64,000 nt of DNA, taken from positions 105,794 to 169,793 of the forward strand of contig NW_023365732.1 of NCBI RefSeq assembly GCF_000003815.2, in the 5' to 3' direction. The notes under the pieces were generated by a model. It did not search any database, was not told the origin of the DNA, and was given only the letters and a program-made list of their open reading frames with translations. Made by a program: the position numbers and the translations under genes. The stretch is from Branchiostoma floridae. Taxonomy: Eukaryota; Chordata; Leptocardii; Amphioxiformes; Branchiostomatidae. Shown in pieces: positions 58,402-64,000 of the stretch (its first letter is position 1; the number at the start of each line of letters is the position of its first letter).

Positions 58402-59905
58402 TCCCCAATAGCATCTCAGTGTTGTTGGAACAAAGGCCTCACTAGAACTACAACAGTTCTGCGGAAGACGAATCACTTGTGCGCGCTCAGTGATTTAGTA
58501 ACACACCTATACTTAACCGAACACAGATGGACTCCCATTGTCTGACCACAGGACTCTTTGCACCAAACCGACGCCTGTAGGTGACCTCGAACTGTTGCAG
58601 TTGTAATAAACATTGCTAGGAAACGCTTTTGAGCCATGACTTGAAGAATGGAATGAGGCTTCTTTGACAGCGGATGATTCTAGCTTTAGTATGAATTTCT
58701 AGGTGAATATATGCATAAACGTGCGTATACTGCTTGAGGGATTCTTACGTTCAAATGAAGGCTTAATTGCTGAAAATGTGACCTGTTCTTGGTACTGAAA
58801 AGTATTTATATTCACACACAATATCAGACACAAATACACACTACTGCTACAGAAGTTGAGAAAAATCCAAATTTTGGCATGTAAGAATAATTGAAGAGAC
58901 AAAACATACTATCACAACCAATAAGTCTTTTATTCCTGTATTTGATATAACAGTGAGTAATGATTATGGACAAAATATCTAGATAAGTATTCTAGACATG
59001 AGGATGTAGAATAAATGAAGTACAGACACTTGTACAGTTAATTGTATCAAAATCTAAACTGGATTCAGTGACCTGAAGTTACCACCGAAATATCGAAATT
59101 CGATTGCCTTGGATCAGGTAATCTATGGGGACGGGAACGGGGGGCACAGAATAGGTATGTTCCCGGGCTACGATCTCAGTCAAAGACTATCTTTCACGAA
59201 ATAAGACTGGCATGGGTAAGGTGCAGCTGCTGCGAAATGCAGTAATTGGTCAAACAAATGCATGTGATACTACATGTAATATCAGTGTATATCTGACTTC
59301 ATTCTGAAACTGCCACGTCATTTTCTGTATTTTCACAACAGGGGAATCCCATGGCAGGTTTGTAACTCTACTCACACAACCCCCACCCTCGCCCGATGCA
59401 GCTAATACCTTCTCGCTTTACTGTATGTAAATGACAGAAACTGAAGACGTCAGAATACCAGACCTTATTTAAACAAACAGGTTAGCGTGACTAAATCACG
59501 GACTTAGAATGATAAACTCGTTGCGGCGTGAACAGGAAGCAAGCAGTTCTTTTGAGCTCAGACATTGCTGGACAAAGCAAGGCGATATCCATGACGGTGA
59601 TCAATTGTCAGGGTAGGCGAAAACTCTGTTTGTTTTGGGGGAGCAAATAAGATACTTTCAGGACTAGACTTGCAACAACAGGTGATTTTTTGGCCTGGTC
59701 TAAGAACTAAGTACATTCATACAGGTAGACACGATACCTGATATATGTTTTAGCTTTCTTTTAGTGCATTTCACCTTTAACCTTTGAACTGACAATGACG
59801 TAATGTTGACACGAGCAATGTGTTTGTATTCAAGTCAGGCAAATAGAGCTAACAAGGGCATCGGTACCTGTGGATATAAGTAGAACTTCCTTTACGAATT
59901 CCGAC
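58402..59905. other. Intergenic DNA before TPR gene C
   Basis: Homologous to 13500-15590 and 36800-38230. It shows the empty sites for the unit A LINE tail and MITE. The 100 bases before the TPR start (TTGAACTGACAATGACGTAA with a CRE-like TGACGTAA, then GGTACCTGTGGATATAAGTA) are conserved in all three units and may include promoter and 5' leader. Confidence 0.5.
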
Positions 59906-62900
59906 ATGTTGAGGGTCTGTGAGAAACTCCGTGAGGCGGACGCGAAGGGCAGGAGGTACGGACTAGCACGTGCGGAGACAGGCTACCTCAGTGCCCTGGT
60001 GGATGCCGTGGCTGACAAGGACAGGCTGGCGGAAGTGGAGCTTCTCAAAAGTCTGGGCGACGTGAACTTGGAGAAGGGAAGACTCGAGAAGGATGTAGGG
60101 AGGTTCAACATGGCCTTGGCGCTTTACGTGGCTGCTATGGTCCGGTGTGGCTATCGGGATCAGGGGGATGGTATAGAACACCGATACGAATACGCGGAGA
60201 GACTTTTACAAGGGGTAACGTCAAAGGGGTCACAGGGTGAGGAACAACAAACTGAAGACAAGGAGACGACTACACCTGCAAAGGTGGCTCTGAAGTTTCA
60301 AAACCTCGACAAGAAACGGGCTGCCGGTGGTAACACAGACTCCGTGCTGGTTGGATACGCACAATTAATAGTAGAGGGAATAGTAAACGAGAACAACATG
60401 TTACAAACAGAAGCGATCAAAAGCCTCGGTGACGTGTACCTGAAAAGAGGAACAGAAACTAGAGACACTAGAGACTTGACCAGAGCTACTGCCCTGTACA
60501 ACACGGCACTGGCGCGGTGTAACAACGTTCAGGGAACAGTTGCCATTGTCCACCGCTTGCTGTACACAGCAAAAATCAGGCAGGACATCACCACAAAAAG
60601 CATAAAGGTGAGTGTTAGCGATAAAGACAATCTATGCATCTTGTTACCTCCATGAAAAATGGATGTATAGTTTTTGTCTTGTGTGTTTGTATGTGTGTGT
60701 TTCCCGATATCCGGATATGTTTGGTCATTAGAATTAGATCAGGACATTAGAACCACTTGATGGACTACAACAATATTTAGTATGTGGGTACGGCGGTCGG
60801 TTGCTAGGGTATTCTTTCCCGTTGCTATGCGCGTTCAACAGAGTATCGGGTTACAGGAGGCCTACTTTTGGCCACCCGTAAAATGTATGAAAAGTAAACA
60901 AAACGTTTTGACAAGGAAATTTTTTGTAAAATAAGATTAAATTAGCAATTTTTCATACTTTGAATCTTGCCGATTGAATCTAAATAGCTGTTTTGTTTCG
61001 ATGTTGCTTAAAAAGACGATCATTTTCTGTTTTCAGGAAGGCCTTTAATTTGACCAAACTCTTAATAAGATGGGCCCCAGGTGTCATCGAAAATTCTCGA
61101 TTTTTATATTTTTCGTCATCTATGAGGAAGATAAAACTTTCTGTTTGGGGGATTTTTTAAATTCTAATTTCAATCAAAGTTACAGTCCAAAGTATGCGTA
61201 AAAATTGCATTTTTCGCACTTAATTACCATTAATTCAAAATCCAAGGCATTTTCTAAAAATCCCCAAAACAGAAATCTCGGGAAAACCGTTGCAGTCATT
61301 TTGAGCCGTCAATGAGTAAATTTGGACTCTTCTTGGTCGAGATCTTAAACGATGTTTGCACGTATGTCATGCAGCACGGATAACGAGAGGGTGTAATTGA
61401 TACCGGTGTAAACAACACTTATAATATTCAAGGTCACCAACACAAACGTCAGTAGCTTCGTTAAATATTATAGGTACCAAACAAAGTGATAGCATAGATG
61501 TACTGTCCAGAAAATTGTTTATATTGGTGAAAAACTATATTTTTGGCTGATTCAAGGTAGTTTGTGAAAAAAGGCTAGACAGCAGTGTTTTACTGGCAAT
61601 GACCGCAGATGACCCAAATAGAACACAGGTTCGGTTCGAATTACGTCAGATCGAACATCGTGGAACAAGGTTCGAATTCTGCTAGACATGGGAGGTTTGA
61701 GCCCGTATTTGACCACCGTGGGGTTAGAAAGACGAAGGTCAAGGTCAATTTTTGGCCCCTGGTATGTGACCTTGGTACAGCAGCAGAACTTCCACTTTGT
61801 GTATTTTTTTTGTGGCAGATGATGTGCGGATGTGCTTGTGATATACGGAAGAAGTGATGTATGTTTGGGCCCCCTAACTGCTCTGGAACTGCAGGGGCGT
61901 TTTTGTCAAAATCTTCAAAGGAGCATAACGGAACATAGGAACAATAGATTTCCATGGTATTTAACATGCAGGTGTCTGTGGTACAGATGTACCTAATGAA
62001 GTACAAATTATGCAAAATTGTACTTAATTTGCATACTAAATGAAGAAAATGAATATTTAGTGTTTCTAATATTGGACTCAAATACATGTAACATATGTAG
62101 TTTGTGACAGGTGGAAGATACCCAAAAGCCCCCAGTTTGCATAATTAATGTGAAAGTGTCCTAATTCTTCTTAGTACACGTAGTAAATGATTCGATTGTC
62201 AACATTGTGACCTGTGTTAGTTAGTTAAAGGTGTACACAAGCAAGCAAAAATGTGTTGGCTGTTGGCCTCTGTCTGTCTCGGAAGACAATGGTAGGCAGA
62301 CAGGGTGGGTTTAAGGCGACCCGTCTGCCTGGCCTACACTTGGGTTTTTAAGGTTAAGGAGGGGTGTGCACTTCCTTCTCCACCCTCTCGTCCACTGGCG
62401 CCATGGCGCACTAAGTCCTACAGTGGCAACTGTCTGCAACGTGTAAGCCCCCCCCCCAGCAGATGTAGCTTTGTTGTTTGCAGTTTCCGTCTCCTCCTAC
62501 CCCTGACTCGTGTGTCAAGGCGGGTGCGTCATGCCCGAACATGCCCCTAGGACAAATGGGGGACTTTCAATAACTCGCCACTTCGCAATGTGCAAACGTA
62601 GCCTGCCATGCACTTGTGGGTTTTCAGAACCCTGTTCAAAAATTATCTCGCCGTCATCTAATAATGAAACGAGACAAAAAAACTACCTTGCGCTTTTTGT
62701 ACTCCGCGCAATCCTTGGCAAAGTGTCCTTCACTGCCACAGGAGTAGCATGTCTGCCTGAGAAGTGGGACCGCGTGGCGCAATCGGCAGCGTGTTGGTCT
62801 CAGGCCCAAGAGGTACTGAGTTCGAATCCAGATGCCGTGTCACCGATCTTGTGCCCTTGGGAAAGGCACTTTACACGACTTTCCTCACTTAACTCAGGTG

Positions 62901-64000
62901 TAAATGAGTACCTAGCTGCGGCTAGTGGCAGTGACAGGCCTTTATGGCGGTGACAGGAAGCCTAAGTTATGCCGATATAATAATAATATATAAAAGTCAT
63001 TTGTATAATCAGAATATTTCATGGAGGTATGAGCTCTCCGAACTCTCGTTTGTTGCTTCTGCTATGATATGGGGTGAGTGTGTTCTGTATCTTTGAGGAA
63101 AGGGTAGTTCCAGAAGTCGTGAATATATTCTCACAATATCTGGTCTGTACGTAGAGGATGATGACAGCTTAATGATGACATGTGCTCTATTATATTGGTT
63201 CCATGTAGTCAATGATGCCCCAATAAACAACCAGTCACCATATTTACAACATACACTTTTTGCTAGGTTGGAGTGACGTGAGGAAATTTATATTACATTT
63301 GACCATTCATCAAAGTTTTAATTATGCGTTAGATAACACGCACGATTGCCCACCAAGTCATTCCTGGGTCTCCATTTGTTTTGTAGAAGTCGTCCCAAAC
63401 ACAACGACAACAAGACGTGCAAAAACGAAAGGACCACGGCTCTCCCTTCTCAACTGCAACCTCAAGTGACAACACTAATGACGGAATGCGCCGTCCACAC
63501 AGGTAGGTGCAGGGAATGGTATAGGGGGTGCTGGTTCTTTTTTATTGATTTGGACTACCCTATAATCACACAAATCTCTGTGTATTGTAGAATCATAAAA
63601 TAGACATTTTGTTATTCCTTTTCAGTACCCCGGAAGTACAAAAAGTTGAAACCTCGACAGGAGTCGACGATGACATGTTAGTGCCACCAAGTTTTTTTGT
63701 TTTGTTTTCGCAAGTGTTTAAAATGGCTCTCAAATGTAAATTCTCTGCATTTTAATTCGTTCAAAAACTGAAGAGATGTATGCTAATGAAAATATACATG
63801 TACGCAGACAACTCAAGAAGGTTTATGATATTCGGTATTTGGGTATGTGTGGGCAAAAACAAAGTGTATGTTGATTGCGGACCTTCCGATGGCTTGCTGT
63901 ATTGCAGCAAAAATTCCGGTTCCTTATTCCGTTCTGTGGAGATGCCCCTTTATGGTAGATGCCTCTTGGGTTTATGAATAAATGGTATATCTTTGGGCCC
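59906..64000 (+). CDS. DUF294 nucleotidyltransferase/TPR gene, copy C (5' part, runs off window)
   Basis: Exon 1 59906-60607 (702 nt, 234 residues) and exon 2 63387-63502 (116 nt) correspond exactly in length, phase and splice sites to copies A and B. The nucleotidyltransferase and TPR exons lie beyond 64000. Exon 1 differs from copy B at about seven residues and has no lesion. Intron 1 holds a unit-specific repeat insertion (60788-61722) and the shared SINE; intron 2 is cut by the window end. The second exon is a low-complexity polar linker rich in K, Q, R and S in all copies. Confidence 0.8.
60788..61722. mobile_element. About 0.93-kb repeat insertion in intron 1 of TPR gene C
   Basis: It begins CGGCGGTCGGTTGCTAGGGT and ends near GACCACCGTG. 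Copy A has neither end and reads straight through from the same left to the same right flank (about 16470). Copy B keeps only the first 90 bases (39113-39205), then a deletion. The same sequence lies inverted in the intergenic DNA at about 23590-24935 (TAGCAACCGACCGCCG end). It carries no transposase ORF. Confidence 0.65.
62765..62960 (+). mobile_element. tRNA-derived SINE (TPR gene C, intron 1)
   Basis: Orthologous to the SINEs at 17492 and 40098, with GAGTTCGAATCC as B-box-like word. Confidence 0.75.

Overview
The window looks like animal nuclear DNA. It has spliced genes with consensus GT/AG junctions, AATAAA poly(A) signals, tRNA-headed SINEs, CR1/L2-like LINE tails and many small inverted-repeat transposons. 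Peptidoglycan recognition protein (PGRP) relics and DUF294-type nucleotidyltransferase/TPR genes fit an invertebrate deuterostome. I think amphioxus (Branchiostoma) is most likely, but that rests on recollection of gene and repeat families, not on a search.

Layout: a gene cassette is repeated three times in direct orientation (units A, B, C), with corresponding start codons 21.7-24.3 kb apart. Each unit carries, all on the plus strand, (1) a five-exon gene for a secreted, probably GPI-anchored beta-lactamase/penicillin-binding-fold protein, (2) a PGRP slot and (3) a four-exon gene for a protein with a DUF294 nucleotidyltransferase, its helical C-terminal domain and a 42-residue TPR array. Unit A (about 4.5-25.3 kb) has intact lactamase-like and TPR genes but has lost the PGRP. 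Unit B (25.3-50.6 kb) has a lactamase-like gene interrupted by a transposon that may be exonised in frame, a dead PGRP and an intact TPR gene. Unit C (50.6 kb to the end) has a dead lactamase-like gene, a dead PGRP and a TPR gene that runs off the window. The two complete TPR genes have 10 and 15 repeats.

Between the genes, comparing the three units works as an internal control: several transposons in one unit have recognisable empty target sites in another. These include TTA-flanked Harbinger-like MITEs, an 8-bp-TSD hAT-like MITE, a 9-bp-TSD element beside a splice acceptor, and LINE tails. Small decayed copies of one lactamase exon lie upstream of units B and C. The first 4.3 kb holds no recognisable gene, only tandem repeats and hairpins.

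How the genes might work together (inference): two of the three families act on, or descend from enzymes acting on, bacterial peptidoglycan, one at the cell surface and one secreted. The third is an intracellular nucleotidyltransferase with a fast-changing repeat array. The cassette may therefore be a bacteria-facing immune or digestive gene cluster evolving by birth and death. No direct functional evidence is visible in the sequence.
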